Position numbers and translations under genes: made by a program
NCBI GenBank assembly: GCA_910583525.1
Contig: CAJTXL010000018.1
Span: 1-63,604, forward strand
Source of the DNA: an uncultured Muribaculaceae bacterium
GTDB taxonomy: Bacteria; Bacteroidota; Bacteroidia; Bacteroidales; Muribaculaceae
Length of the DNA: 63,604 bases
Reading direction: 5' to 3'
In this document: one piece after another, positions 1-7,492 of the stretch
How the letters are laid out: each line of letters starts with the position of its first letter
Numbering within the stretch: the stretch's first letter is position 1
Notes under the pieces: generated by a model
The model's database searches: none
What the model was told of the DNA's origin: nothing
The model's input: only the letters and a program-made list of their open reading frames with translations

Positions 1-52
1 GCGCGCCACGTTCGGGACGTGGAGGTCGGAAGTTCGAGTCTTCTCACCCCGA
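1..52 (+). tRNA. tRNA-Pro (anticodon CGG), 3' part only
   Basis: The window opens inside a tRNA. A 5-bp anticodon stem (CCACG/CGTGG, 7-16 to 17-21 region) encloses the loop TTCGGGA, giving anticodon CGG, which reads proline codon CCG. A T-arm follows with loop TTCGAGT, then the acceptor strand CACCCCG at 45-51 and discriminator A at 52. That strand is complementary to CGGGGTG, the usual 5' end of bacterial tRNA-Pro. CCA is not encoded. The D-arm and 5' half lie outside the window. Confidence 0.9.
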
Positions 53-103
53 CACAACGGAGCCACCTTACAGACCGGAGGTCTGTAAGGTGGCTCCGTT
101 GTG
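53..103. terminator. 24-bp perfect hairpin after the tRNA
   Basis: Arms 53-76 and 80-103 are exact reverse complements with a 3-base loop (77-79). It begins directly after the tRNA discriminator base and ends 11 bases before the stop codon of the leftward acetyltransferase gene. Neither side has a clear T-run, so it is not a textbook intrinsic terminator. Its place between convergent transcription units suggests a two-way terminator or a tRNA 3'-processing barrier. Confidence 0.6.
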
Positions 104-113
104 GTTATCGCAT

Positions 114-689
114 TTATAATATGCGATACATACGTCTGGTGGCTGAATACATATCTCTATTTGTCTGGAAAGAAAAACCGTTAGCCTGATAGAATTTTAT
201 AGTTCTACTGTTGTTAAGTGCATCGACCGTGATGAATTGGCAACCGGCTTGGCGGTATTGATAAAATGTTGTGGCGACAAATGCGATAACCCACTTGCCG
301 ATGCCTTTGCTTTGGCTGGTGATTGATGTCCCTAAGTGGCCTATGTTTATAGCTGGATATGATGATTGTCGTTTGAAAAAGTCTACGGTGTCTGACTCTG
401 CTTCCAATTGTAAGTCATCAAAAAAATATTGTTTTTCGTCGCCATTGCCTATCATTAGTGCGTCGTTCATCAGTGTAAATGCTGCTATGATTTCATTTGA
501 AGTGGTAAAGACACAATAGGCTGAGAGATATCGGTTATCCACACATTCTCTAACCTCATGCTGAAAGAAATCGTCAAGCTCTTTTACCCCACACGAAAAC
601 GCAGACATATTTTCATAGTCTGCGTCAGTCATTTGCCGTATTTGAAATTTAATATCCAAGAATTGGGTTCTTTCCACCGCAATTTTCAA
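114..689 (-). CDS. GNAT-family N-acetyltransferase, possible toxin
   Basis: This is a 191-residue GNAT fold protein. The acetyl-CoA binding segment is visible around residues 115-135 (IGHLGTS then QSKGIGKWVI, a variant of the Q/RxxGxG/A loop), and the C-terminal part (VDALNNSRTIKFYQANGF) is the usual GNAT strand 5 to helix 4 pattern. The N-terminal segment GVKELDDFFQ resembles that of TacT/AtaT-like tRNA-acetylating toxins, but this is resemblance only. The reading frame opens with TTG inside the upstream gene (overlap about 41 bases). Other starts are TTG at 659, which overlaps the partner's stop, and ATG at 632. It is read after the small upstream gene from a shared promoter at 877-908. The target, if any, cannot be told from sequence. 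Confidence 0.75.
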   Translation of the reverse strand: MKIAVERTQFLDIKFQIRQMTDADYENMSAFSCGVKELDDFFQHEVRECVDNRYLSAYCVFTTSNEIIAAFTLMNDALMIGNGDEKQYFFDDLQLEAESDTVDFFKRQSSYPAINIGHLGTSITSQSKGIGKWVIAFVATTFYQYRQAGCQFITVDALNNSRTIKFYQANGFSFQTNRDMYSATRRMYRIL

Positions 690-846
690 TTATACGTTTG
701 GTAATTGCCTCTTCCTGCGCACGACGCGCCTCTATCTGATGTCGTTCTTCTTCAGTAAAATCCCCCCGGAGATGCTTCTCCAAGTTGCGACGGAAACGGT
801 CGACATCTTCTCGATCCATCGGAGGATTTGGTATTGAACGTATCAT
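649..846 (-). CDS. Small charged helical protein, partner of the GNAT enzyme
   Basis: Taking ATG at 846, this is a 65-residue highly charged protein (DREDVDRFRRNLEKHL then GDFTEEERHQIEARRAQEE), predicted mostly helical. A longer open frame reaches back to 993, but its extra N-terminus has a non-coding feel and would start upstream of the promoter at 877-908, so I prefer the short form. A later ATG lies at 819. Its 3' end overlaps the acetyltransferase gene, which implies translational coupling. I do not recognise the family. It is neither an obvious ribbon-helix-helix nor a DUF1778 antitoxin. An antitoxin role is inferred only from gene order and size. Confidence 0.55.
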   Translation of the reverse strand: MIRSIPNPPMDREDVDRFRRNLEKHLRGDFTEEERHQIEARRAQEEAITKRIIENCGGKNPILGY

Positions 847-876
847 ATCAATTAGTAATTTGGATGTTTTAGTATG

Positions 877-908
877 CGAAGTTACGATTTTTTCTCGTTG
901 TATATCAA
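877..908 (-). promoter_or_regulatory. Bacteroidetes-type promoter for the GNAT pair
   Basis: On the minus strand TTG (906-908) is followed after 21 bases by TAACTTCG (877-884), one mismatch from TAnnTTTG. The spacing fits the Bacteroidetes -33/-7 consensus. Transcription would begin near 870, just upstream of ATG 846, which supports the short form of the partner gene. Confidence 0.5.
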
Positions 909-1019
909 TTTTGGGCAGATAAATTTCTATTTTATAATAGAACGCTATCGTAGAGTCATAGGTTTGGTGCCTAAAATAATGAAGGCAATTCACACGGAGT
1001 GCTGCCGGTGAATGACAGA

Positions 1020-1052
1020 GGCTGCGCCGTATCGGATTTGAACGGCGCAGCC
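1020..1052. terminator. Hairpin downstream of the aquaporin gene
   Basis: An 11-bp perfect inverted repeat (1020-1030 with 1042-1052) lies 28 bases past the aquaporin stop. The run TTTGTT follows on the plus strand. The minus-strand side is poor in T, so its direction is uncertain. It probably ends aquaporin transcription. Confidence 0.5.
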
Positions 1053-1080
1053 TTTGTTATGGTGTGGGTTGTGGGCGCTA

Positions 1081-1773
1081 TTATTTGATGGCTTTGCGGC
1101 TGCCGGTCATGGCAACCCAGCATACTACGGCGAGTATCGCGCCGATTACCGGGCCTACAACCATAATCCAGAAGTCGCCCCATGCTTCAGGGCAGAAAAC
1201 GGCGGGGCCGAAGCTGCGGGCAGGGTTCACCGAGCAGTTGTCGACGGGTATGCCCACGATGTTCACCAGGCCGAGAGCGAGACCGATTGCGAGGCCTGCG
1301 AATTTGCCGAAGCCTTTGTTCGCGTCGGTGGCTCCGAGTACAATCAATACAAAGAAGAAAGTGAGTAGACCTTCGGCAAGGAGTGCCATGCCGGCTGTAG
1401 CGCCGGGCTGCAGAACGTTTGTTGCCAAATATTTGTCGGGAGCTGTGATGCCGCCAAAGTTAAACTCGGGAGCCATGTTCATGAACCAGAAGAGCAGGCC
1501 TGCTCCTATTGTGGCGCCGAGAAGCTGGAACACGATGTAGCCGATACAGTCTTTGCCGCTCATGCGTCCGGCAAGGAATACGGCCAGCGATACGGCAGGG
1601 TTGACATGGCAGCCTGAAATGTTGCCGAGGCAATAGCATAGGCACACGAGCACGAGGCCGAAGCATAATCCGATGCCGAGACCGCCGATTGACGGACCGG
1701 CGAGCACTGCGCTGCCGCAGGCGAGAAGGACGAGGAACATCGTGCCTACGCCTTCAGCGATAAGTTTTTTCAT
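1081..1773 (-). CDS. aqpZ: Aquaporin Z-type water channel
   Basis: This 230-residue MIP-family inner-membrane channel passively conducts water. Six hydrophobic helices and both half-helices are visible. The two NPA boxes are HVNPAV near residue 57 and SVNPARS near residue 182. The Arg after the second box is the selectivity-filter arginine, and small residues nearby favour a water-selective over a glyceroporin pore. Length matches AqpZ (about 230). The gene stands alone, with a hairpin after its stop and about 60 bases separating it from the helicase gene upstream. Confidence 0.9.
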   Translation of the reverse strand: MKKLIAEGVGTMFLVLLACGSAVLAGPSIGGLGIGLCFGLVLVCLCYCLGNISGCHVNPAVSLAVFLAGRMSGKDCIGYIVFQLLGATIGAGLLFWFMNMAPEFNFGGITAPDKYLATNVLQPGATAGMALLAEGLLTFFFVLIVLGATDANKGFGKFAGLAIGLALGLVNIVGIPVDNCSVNPARSFGPAVFCPEAWGDFWIMVVGPVIGAILAVVCWVAMTGSRKAIK

Positions 1774-1831
1774 AAATGGAGTAGTTGAAAGTTGGTAAAA
1801 ATATGGTTTTTCTTATAACGCATGACATGCG

Positions 1832-3190
1832 TCATTTGTTCTCCGTATTCTTGGGCTTGTTGCGGTGCCACCGGCGTTTTTGTTTGGTTTTATGGGCGGA
1901 AGATGCCTCTGTGGCGTCATTTTTGCCTTCGTGCGGCTTTTTGTCGCCGTTTTTCTCGGAACGCTGCCGGTCGGCACGCGGCTTGCGGCTGCTGTTTTTG
2001 TTTCCGTGGCTTTGGCGGCGCTTGTCTCCGCCGTGCGATGGCCTGTATTCCGGAGCTTTGCCGAATTCTTCGGGTACGTCGTCGCGGCGCACTTCGATTT
2101 CGAGGAATTTTTCAATTTCGGCCCATCTGCGCTGGTCGCGCTCACTGACGAATGTTACGGCTTTGCCGTCGGCATCGGCGCGTGCCGTGCGGCCGATGCG
2201 GTGCACGTAGTCTTCGGCTTCGTGCGGCACGTCGTAGTTTACGACCATTGCGATGTCGTCGATGTCGATGCCGCGCGCGAGAATGTCGGTGGCTATGAGT
2301 ATGTCGATGCGTCCGGCGCGGAAGTCGTGCATCACCTGTTCGCGTGCCGCCTGGTCGAGGTCGGAGTGCATCTCTGCTGTTTTCCATTTGAGGCGCCGCA
2401 TGGCCTGCGAGAGCTGGCGCACTTTGAGTTTCGACGAAGAGAATACAATCACGCGTTTCGAATAGCCTTGCTCGAAGAGGTGCTTGAGCAGGTTCTCTTT
2501 CTGGTGTTCATGGCATATGACTACCGACTGGTCGACTTTCTCGGCAGGTTTCGATACGGCGATTTTAACCTCTTCGGGTTCTGTGAGGATGGTTTTTGCG
2601 AGTTGTTGTATCTTTTTCGGCATTGTGGCCGAAAACATCAGCGTCTGCCTGTCGGCTGGAAGTTCGGCCACTATGCGCATTATATCTTCCGAGAAGCCCA
2701 TGTCGAGCATGCGGTCGGCTTCGTCGAGGATGAAGAACTCGACTTTCGACAGGTCTACATAGCCCATCTTCATGTGTGCAAGCAGACGCCCGGGGGTGGC
2801 GATTACGAGGTCGGCGCCGCTTCGCAGGGCGTGCTGCTGACGGGCGAACTCCTTGCCGTCGTTGCCGCCGTGTATTGCCAGGCTGCTGACGGGCAGATAG
2901 TATGAGAACCCTTCCATCTGCCTGTCGATTTGCTGTGCGAGTTCATGGGTGGGCACCATCACCACGCATCGTACCGCGTGGTCGGGCCGTTCGGTCTCTG
3001 CAAGCAGGTCGATTACGGGCAGCAGATATGCGGCGGTCTTTCCTGTGCCTGTTTGGGCGCATGCTATCAGGTCGTGCCCTTTGAGGATTATGCCGATGGC
3101 TTGTTCTTGTATCGGAGTGCATTGCTCGAAACGCATTGCGTCGAGGGCATCGAGCAGTTCGTCGCTCAGGTCGAGTTCGTCAAATCGCAT
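1832..3190 (-). CDS. DEAD-box ATP-dependent RNA helicase, RhlE-like
   Basis: This cytoplasmic RNA helicase of 452 residues unwinds or remodels RNA duplexes using ATP. All core motifs are present in order: Q motif (CTPIQEQAI), motif I AQTGTGKT, Ia PTHELAQQ, Ib TPGRL, II DEAD, III SAT, V ARGID and VI HRIGRTAR. After about residue 375 comes a basic low-complexity tail rich in K, R, H and N, typical of RhlE-group enzymes acting in ribosome assembly or RNA decay. It starts 24 bases after the S4-domain gene and is probably the last gene of the rplY-pth-S4 cluster. The exact paralogue (RhlE, DeaD or CshA type) cannot be fixed. Confidence 0.93.
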   Translation of the reverse strand: MRFDELDLSDELLDALDAMRFEQCTPIQEQAIGIILKGHDLIACAQTGTGKTAAYLLPVIDLLAETERPDHAVRCVVMVPTHELAQQIDRQMEGFSYYLPVSSLAIHGGNDGKEFARQQHALRSGADLVIATPGRLLAHMKMGYVDLSKVEFFILDEADRMLDMGFSEDIMRIVAELPADRQTLMFSATMPKKIQQLAKTILTEPEEVKIAVSKPAEKVDQSVVICHEHQKENLLKHLFEQGYSKRVIVFSSSKLKVRQLSQAMRRLKWKTAEMHSDLDQAAREQVMHDFRAGRIDILIATDILARGIDIDDIAMVVNYDVPHEAEDYVHRIGRTARADADGKAVTFVSERDQRRWAEIEKFLEIEVRRDDVPEEFGKAPEYRPSHGGDKRRQSHGNKNSSRKPRADRQRSEKNGDKKPHEGKNDATEASSAHKTKQKRRWHRNKPKNTENK

Positions 3191-3214
3191 TTGTCTGATG
3201 TGTTATGGTTGCGT

Positions 3215-3646
3215 CTATTCGGGGTCTTCGTCGTCAAAATCGAAATCGAAGTCCCACCCGTCGTCGGCCATGGAATCGGTAAAACGGCTCAGTTCGCGGC
3301 CTTCGCGTTTTGTGGGGCGTCCGAGGCCTTTCTGCCTGTCGACGAAACCTGATATTTTTACCACTTCGAGCAGGTCATACTGCTCTTTGGGCGTGAGGTT
3401 TTCGAGATATTCGGGCACGAGCTTTGCGCCGAGGCGGTTCTGTGTCACGGTACGCACGCGGAAGGTGAACGTCACCGGCGGCTTGCGCACGTTTATGATG
3501 TCGCCTTCGCCAATCATGCGCGACGGCTTTACGGCCACGGCCGGTGTGCCCATAGTTACGCGTCCTTTTTTGCAGGCGTCGGTGGCGATTGTGCGCGTCT
3601 TGAAAATGCGTACTGCCCACAGCCATTTGTCGATTCGTACTTCCAT
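3215..3646 (-). CDS. S4-domain RNA-binding protein, HslR-like
   Basis: This 143-residue protein begins with an S4 domain (RIDKWLWAVRIFKTRTIA, the pattern of Hsp15/HslR). In E. coli Hsp15 binds stalled 50S subunits that carry nascent-chain tRNA. The C-terminal half holds a basic patch (GLGRPTKREGREL), then a strongly acidic tail of D, E and F. It begins 3 bases after the pth stop, so the two are almost surely co-translated. That fits the HslR rescue role, because Pth recycles peptidyl-tRNA. Confidence 0.85.
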   Translation of the reverse strand: MEVRIDKWLWAVRIFKTRTIATDACKKGRVTMGTPAVAVKPSRMIGEGDIINVRKPPVTFTFRVRTVTQNRLGAKLVPEYLENLTPKEQYDLLEVVKISGFVDRQKGLGRPTKREGRELSRFTDSMADDGWDFDFDFDDEDPE

Positions 3647-3649
3647 GGC

Positions 3650-4213
3650 CTATTTGTTGTTGTATTTGCACATGGCGTTTCCGAGGCCGGCAAGGACATA
3701 TTCGCGTATGGCATCGCAGGCCACGTCGATGCGTTCGTTCAGCAGTTCGTGTTCTCCGGCCGGGAAGTTGCCGAGCACGAAATCGATTTGTGTGCCTCGC
3801 GGAAAATCGTTGCCGATGCCGAAACGCAGGCGCGGATACGCATCGGTGCCGAGCATCTGTGCTATGTTCTTGAGGCCGTTGTGCCCGGCGTCGCTGCCGC
3901 GTCCTTTTAGTCTTATGGCTCCGAGTGGCAGGGCGAGGTCGTCGACAACGACCAGTATGTTCTCAAGTTCTATTCCTTCGTGTTCTTTCCAGTAACGCAC
4001 GGCGTTGCCGCTGAGGTTCATGTATGTCGACGGCTTGAGGAGCACCACTTGCTTGTTTTTGATGCGTCCGCGACCGACGTCGCCGTAGCGTTCGGTGCTG
4101 AAAGAAATATTGGACGCCTCGGCAAAGGCGTCCAATATCATAAAACCGATGTTGTGGCGGGTGTTGCGGTATTCGTCGCCGATGTTACCCAGCCCAACTA
4201 TAAGGTACTTCAT
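3650..4213 (-). CDS. pth: Peptidyl-tRNA hydrolase
   Basis: This 187-residue cytoplasmic enzyme cleaves the ester of peptidyl-tRNAs that have dropped off the ribosome. The N-terminal YLIVGLGNIGDEY carries the family Asn, NTRHNIGF holds the catalytic His near residue 20, VVVDDLALPLG contains the conserved Asp, and GSDAGHNGLK holds the second Asn/His segment. Length is normal. It lies 20 bases after rplY, an order widely conserved in bacteria, and is followed closely by the HslR-like gene. Confidence 0.96.
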   Translation of the reverse strand: MKYLIVGLGNIGDEYRNTRHNIGFMILDAFAEASNISFSTERYGDVGRGRIKNKQVVLLKPSTYMNLSGNAVRYWKEHEGIELENILVVVDDLALPLGAIRLKGRGSDAGHNGLKNIAQMLGTDAYPRLRFGIGNDFPRGTQIDFVLGNFPAGEHELLNERIDVACDAIREYVLAGLGNAMCKYNNK

Positions 4214-4233
4214 CGAGTTGTCGGAAGCCTGCT

Positions 4234-4887
4234 TTATTTAGCGGCTGCGGCTGCAGCGGCACCACGTGCGGCACGTGTGAGCTGAACGGCGCAGACAACG
4301 GCGTTTTTGGCGTTTGCAAGTTCAAGGCCTTCGAAGTGGAGTTCTCCTACCTGAAGGGTCTTGCCGAGGCCGAGGTTGTCGACGTTGATGACAAGGCGTT
4401 CGGGGATTGCGGTGTAGGGTGCGCGCACTTTGAGCTTTTTCATAGAAAGCGTGAGCTTACCGCCGGCTTTCACACCTTCGGCGTGGCCTTCGAGTTTCAC
4501 GGGCACTTCGATGGTGACGGGCTTTTCGGGGAACACTTCGAGGAGGTCGATGTGCAGGATGTTGTCTTTTACGGGGTGGAACTGGATGTCTTTGAGGACA
4601 GCCATGCGTTTTTCGCCGTGGAGGTCGAGTTCGATGGCGAAGATGTCGGGTGTATAGATGAGTTTGCGGACGGCGTCGGCGGCAACCGTGATGTCGGTTG
4701 TGATAAGACCTTTGCCGTTGCCGATTTCAACGATTTTTTCACCGTCGCGGAGTGTGCCGCTGAAAGGCAGTTCGATGATTTTGCCGCCGTTGAGCACTAC
4801 GGGAATGAGGTTTTCGTTGCGGAGGGCTTTCGTGGCCTTTTTGCCGAGAGCTGTGCGAGGCTCGGCTGAGAGTTGGAATACTTTCAT
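4234..4887 (-). CDS. rplY: 50S ribosomal protein L25, long Ctc form
   Basis: This 217-residue protein of the L25/TL5/Ctc family binds 5S rRNA in the large subunit. The N-terminal L25 domain (residues 1-90, beginning LSAEPRTALGKKATKALR) is followed by the TL5 C-terminal beta domain (91-190) and an Ala-rich end. It heads the rplY-pth-hslR-helicase cluster. A -7 element (TAACTTTG on the minus strand) lies about 80 bases upstream of the start. Confidence 0.95.
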   Translation of the reverse strand: MKVFQLSAEPRTALGKKATKALRNENLIPVVLNGGKIIELPFSGTLRDGEKIVEIGNGKGLITTDITVAADAVRKLIYTPDIFAIELDLHGEKRMAVLKDIQFHPVKDNILHIDLLEVFPEKPVTIEVPVKLEGHAEGVKAGGKLTLSMKKLKVRAPYTAIPERLVINVDNLGLGKTLQVGELHFEGLELANAKNAVVCAVQLTRAARGAAAAAAAK

Positions 4888-4966
4888 GTTTTTTTAAGTT
4901 GTTGTGTTACTCAAAATTAAGATTTGCTTCTTAATTTCCCATCACACGGGATGCTAAAAAGCGCTG

Positions 4967-4974
4967 CAAAGTTA
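4967..4974 (-). promoter_or_regulatory. Probable -7 element for rplY
   Basis: On the minus strand this reads TAACTTTG, an exact match to TAnnTTTG. No good TTG appears at the usual distance upstream. The implied leader before the rplY start is about 75 bases. Confidence 0.5.
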
Positions 4975-5005
4975 GCGATTTTTTTTGAGTTGTGAAAATA
5001 TTATT

Positions 5006-5013
5006 TATTTTTG
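5006..5013 (+). promoter_or_regulatory. Probable -7 element for the acyltransferase
   Basis: TATTTTTG matches TAnnTTTG, with TTG at 4985-4987, 18 bases upstream. It sits 19 bases before ATG 5033, which argues against the upstream in-frame ATG at 4985. Confidence 0.5.
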
Positions 5014-5032
5014 CGCTTTATTTCAGCATCGT

Positions 5033-6190
5033 ATGAAAACAGATATTTTATCCGGACAAAAGCCACGCTATGAAATTCTCGACGGCCTCCGAGGAGTGGC
5101 AGCCCTTCTTGTGGTGGCGTTCCATATTTTTGAGGCCTATTCTCCGCATCCTTCGTTGCAGATTATCAACCACGGCTACCTTGCCGTCGATTTCTTTTTT
5201 GCCCTTTCGGGTTTTGTAATCGGCTATGCCTATGATGACCGCTGGAGCCGCGGCATGACAGTGAAATCGTTTTTTGTGCGACGTCTGATACGTCTGCAGC
5301 CTATGGTTTTCGCCGGTGCCACCATAGGCATGCTGCTTTATTTTTTCGGTGCCGCCGATATTGCAGACACCACAGTCGGGGCGCTCCTCTTTGTGTGGCT
5401 GCTGAGCTGTTTTCTGATTCCTACTACGTCGTCTCTCGACATCCGGGGCTGGGGCGAAGGCTATGCTCTCGACGGGCCTCAATGGTCTTTGGCATTTGAA
5501 TATGTGGCGAACATATTGTATGCGCTTTTCATACGGCGCTTTCCGCGTTGGCTTTTGGCCGTTTTGGTCGTCGGTGCCGCATTGCTGTCGCTCGACCTTG
5601 CTTTGGATGTCGATACATTGGGCTTTCTTGCCCAACGTGAAAAAGAACGCTATACATTTATCGGCGGATGGTCGCTTGCGTCTACTCAGCTTTATGTGGG
5701 TTTTGTGCGTCTTCTGTATCCATTCTTCGCCGGTTTGCTGCTTTATCGCATGGGCGTTAAAATCAATGCAGGCCGAATGGCTTTCTTTTTGTGCTTTGTC
5801 ATCATTGTGGCCGCTCTTGCAATGCCCCGAGTGGGCATAGGGGCCAATGGGTGGACCAACGGGCTCTATGAGGCCGTGTGCGTGCTTGTGGTATTTCCGC
5901 TTGTGCTTATGATTGGCTCGGGGAACGGCAGCATGGGGTGTCGTCAACTGAAGCTGTGCCGTTGGCTCGGCCGCATTTCGTATCCGTTGTACATAACCCA
6001 TTATCCGCTTATATACATGGTTTTTAATTGGCGCAGAGTCAATGCTGATTTGCCTATGGCGAGCCATGTGATGGCCGGTGTGTCGGTATTCATACTCTCT
6101 ATAGGCCTCGCCGTGGCCTGCGAGCGTCTTTACGATGCCCCCGTAAGGCAATGGCTTTCCCGACGGTTCAACCGGAAACACACCGGCTGA
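5033..6190 (+). CDS. Acyltransferase family 3 integral membrane protein
   Basis: This 385-residue inner-membrane protein belongs to the acyltransferase-3 family (OatA/OafA type), which moves acyl groups, often acetyl, from the cytoplasm onto glycans. The start of the domain (LDGLRGVAALLVVAFHIFE) carries the family RxxA and catalytic His pattern. LAVDFFFALSGFVIGYAY and a basic loop (FFVRRLIRLQP) follow, then about ten hydrophobic helices ending with ISYPLYITHYPLIYM. There is no SGNH domain. An upstream in-frame ATG at 4985 is rejected because the promoter lies between the two. It converges with rmuC, with an 8-base gap. The substrate is unknown. Confidence 0.88.
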   Translation: MKTDILSGQKPRYEILDGLRGVAALLVVAFHIFEAYSPHPSLQIINHGYLAVDFFFALSGFVIGYAYDDRWSRGMTVKSFFVRRLIRLQPMVFAGATIGMLLYFFGAADIADTTVGALLFVWLLSCFLIPTTSSLDIRGWGEGYALDGPQWSLAFEYVANILYALFIRRFPRWLLAVLVVGAALLSLDLALDVDTLGFLAQREKERYTFIGGWSLASTQLYVGFVRLLYPFFAGLLLYRMGVKINAGRMAFFLCFVIIVAALAMPRVGIGANGWTNGLYEAVCVLVVFPLVLMIGSGNGSMGCRQLKLCRWLGRISYPLYITHYPLIYMVFNWRRVNADLPMASHVMAGVSVFILSIGLAVACERLYDAPVRQWLSRRFNRKHTG

Positions 6191-6198
6191 ACACCCCC

Positions 6199-7371
6199 TT
6201 ACTCTTCGTCAGTGTCTGCGGAATAGCGGTCGGGCAGCGCCTTTTTTGCTTTTGCACCGAGCGTCTGTAGCTTCTGAGCCCGTCCGATTAGGTTGCCGGG
6301 ACCGGCGGCGAGTTTGCCGAAAGCAGTGTTCCAGGCATCGCGTGCCGAGGATATCGAACGGTCGATGCGGTCCATGTCGTCGAGGAAGCCGCGTAGCTTG
6401 TCGAGCATCTTGCCGGCCTCTTCGGCTATGGCGATGGCGTTGCGGTTCTGTTTGTCGTGGCGCCACATCTGCTCGATGAGTTTCACTATCGACATGAGGT
6501 GAGTGGGCGATATTATGATTACCCGGCTTGCATATGCCGTTTCCCACAGCGTGTTGTCGAGGTTCATCGCGGCAAGGAAAGCTCCTTCGTGGGGTATGAA
6601 CATGAGCACGTAGTCGAAGCTGTCGGCCGAGCCTACGGCGTCCTGATACGATTTGTCGCGCAGCTCTGTTATGTGCTTTTTTACCGATGCGATGTGGGCG
6701 CGTGCATGGATGGCACGCGACTGTTCGTCGGAGGCGTTGAGCATCTCGAAATAGTCCTGGATGGATACTTTCGAATCGATGACTATCTTGCGGCTTTCGG
6801 TGTACGAAATCACCACGTCGGGCCGTAGGCGTCGTCCCGATTCGTCGGTGACGCTTTCCTGCACCTGGTATTCGTAGCCTCGGCGGAAGCCTGCGCGTTC
6901 GAGTATGTTGTCCAAAATCATCTCGCCCCAGTCGCCCTGCATGCGCGAGTTGCCTTTGAGGGCGTCGGTGAGGCGGCGCGTCTCCTTCCCGATAAGCTGG
7001 TTCAGGTCGATAAGCTCGCGTACACGTTCGCCGAGCGAGAAGCGCTCACGTGCTTCTTTGCTGTAGCTTTCGGTGATGGTGCGTTTGAAGTCTTCGAGGT
7101 TCTCTTTCATGGGCGCGAGCACCTCGGCGAGGCCTTGGTTGTTCTGACGCCTTAGTGTTTCGGCATTGGCGGCCAGCGATTTGGCTGCCAGGTCGGCGAA
7201 GCGCTGTTCGGCTTCAGCGTTGATGCGGTCGAACTCGGCCTTTTGGTCGACGAGCGCTTTGTCGGCGAGCCGCAGCCGTTCGTCAAGCCGTGCGGAGCGG
7301 CTGTGCAGACGTATTATGTACAATATGGCTCCGATAAGGGTGGCAGAAAGCAGTATTATGGCGATGAGCAT
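6199..7371 (-). CDS. rmuC: RmuC-family DNA recombination protein
   Basis: This 390-residue protein has one N-terminal membrane helix (MLIAIILLSATLIGAILYII), a coiled coil (about residues 30-120) and a RmuC domain. The domain has the nuclease-like core pattern GDWGEMILDNILE, RPDVVISY and IVIDSKVSIQDY, where the last two supply the D and DxK residues of a PD-(D/E)XK fold. RmuC limits inversion between short inverted repeats in E. coli. The open frame continues upstream far into the neighbouring divergent gene. I chose ATG 7371 because a -7 element lies just before it; ATG 7431 would place the promoter inside the coding region. Confidence 0.9.
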   Translation of the reverse strand: MLIAIILLSATLIGAILYIIRLHSRSARLDERLRLADKALVDQKAEFDRINAEAEQRFADLAAKSLAANAETLRRQNNQGLAEVLAPMKENLEDFKRTITESYSKEARERFSLGERVRELIDLNQLIGKETRRLTDALKGNSRMQGDWGEMILDNILERAGFRRGYEYQVQESVTDESGRRLRPDVVISYTESRKIVIDSKVSIQDYFEMLNASDEQSRAIHARAHIASVKKHITELRDKSYQDAVGSADSFDYVLMFIPHEGAFLAAMNLDNTLWETAYASRVIIISPTHLMSIVKLIEQMWRHDKQNRNAIAIAEEAGKMLDKLRGFLDDMDRIDRSISSARDAWNTAFGKLAAGPGNLIGRAQKLQTLGAKAKKALPDRYSADTDEE

Positions 7372-7398
7372 GGGGATATGCGTTGTTTTGTATTTCTG

Positions 7399-7406
7399 CA
7401 AAATTA
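7399..7406 (-). promoter_or_regulatory. Probable -7 element for rmuC
   Basis: On the minus strand this reads TAATTTTG, an exact TAnnTTTG match, 27 bases before ATG 7371. The TTG partner is not at standard spacing. Confidence 0.45.
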
Positions 7407-7492
7407 CGCAATTTTTGCCAATACCTTTCATGTGCAACCTATAGCAAATGCGTTTTTTCGCGTCATAAAGGGTAGAACCAAATAAAACACCC

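Noticed and set aside
847..993. N-terminal extension of the GNAT partner
   Set aside because: It would start upstream of the well-spaced promoter at 877-908, and the segment lacks coding character.
1865..2905. Long plus-strand open frame (346 codons) opposite the helicase
   Set aside because: Shadow of a GC-rich conserved gene; the composition is Val/Phe/Ala-biased as expected from antisense, and no motif is recognisable.
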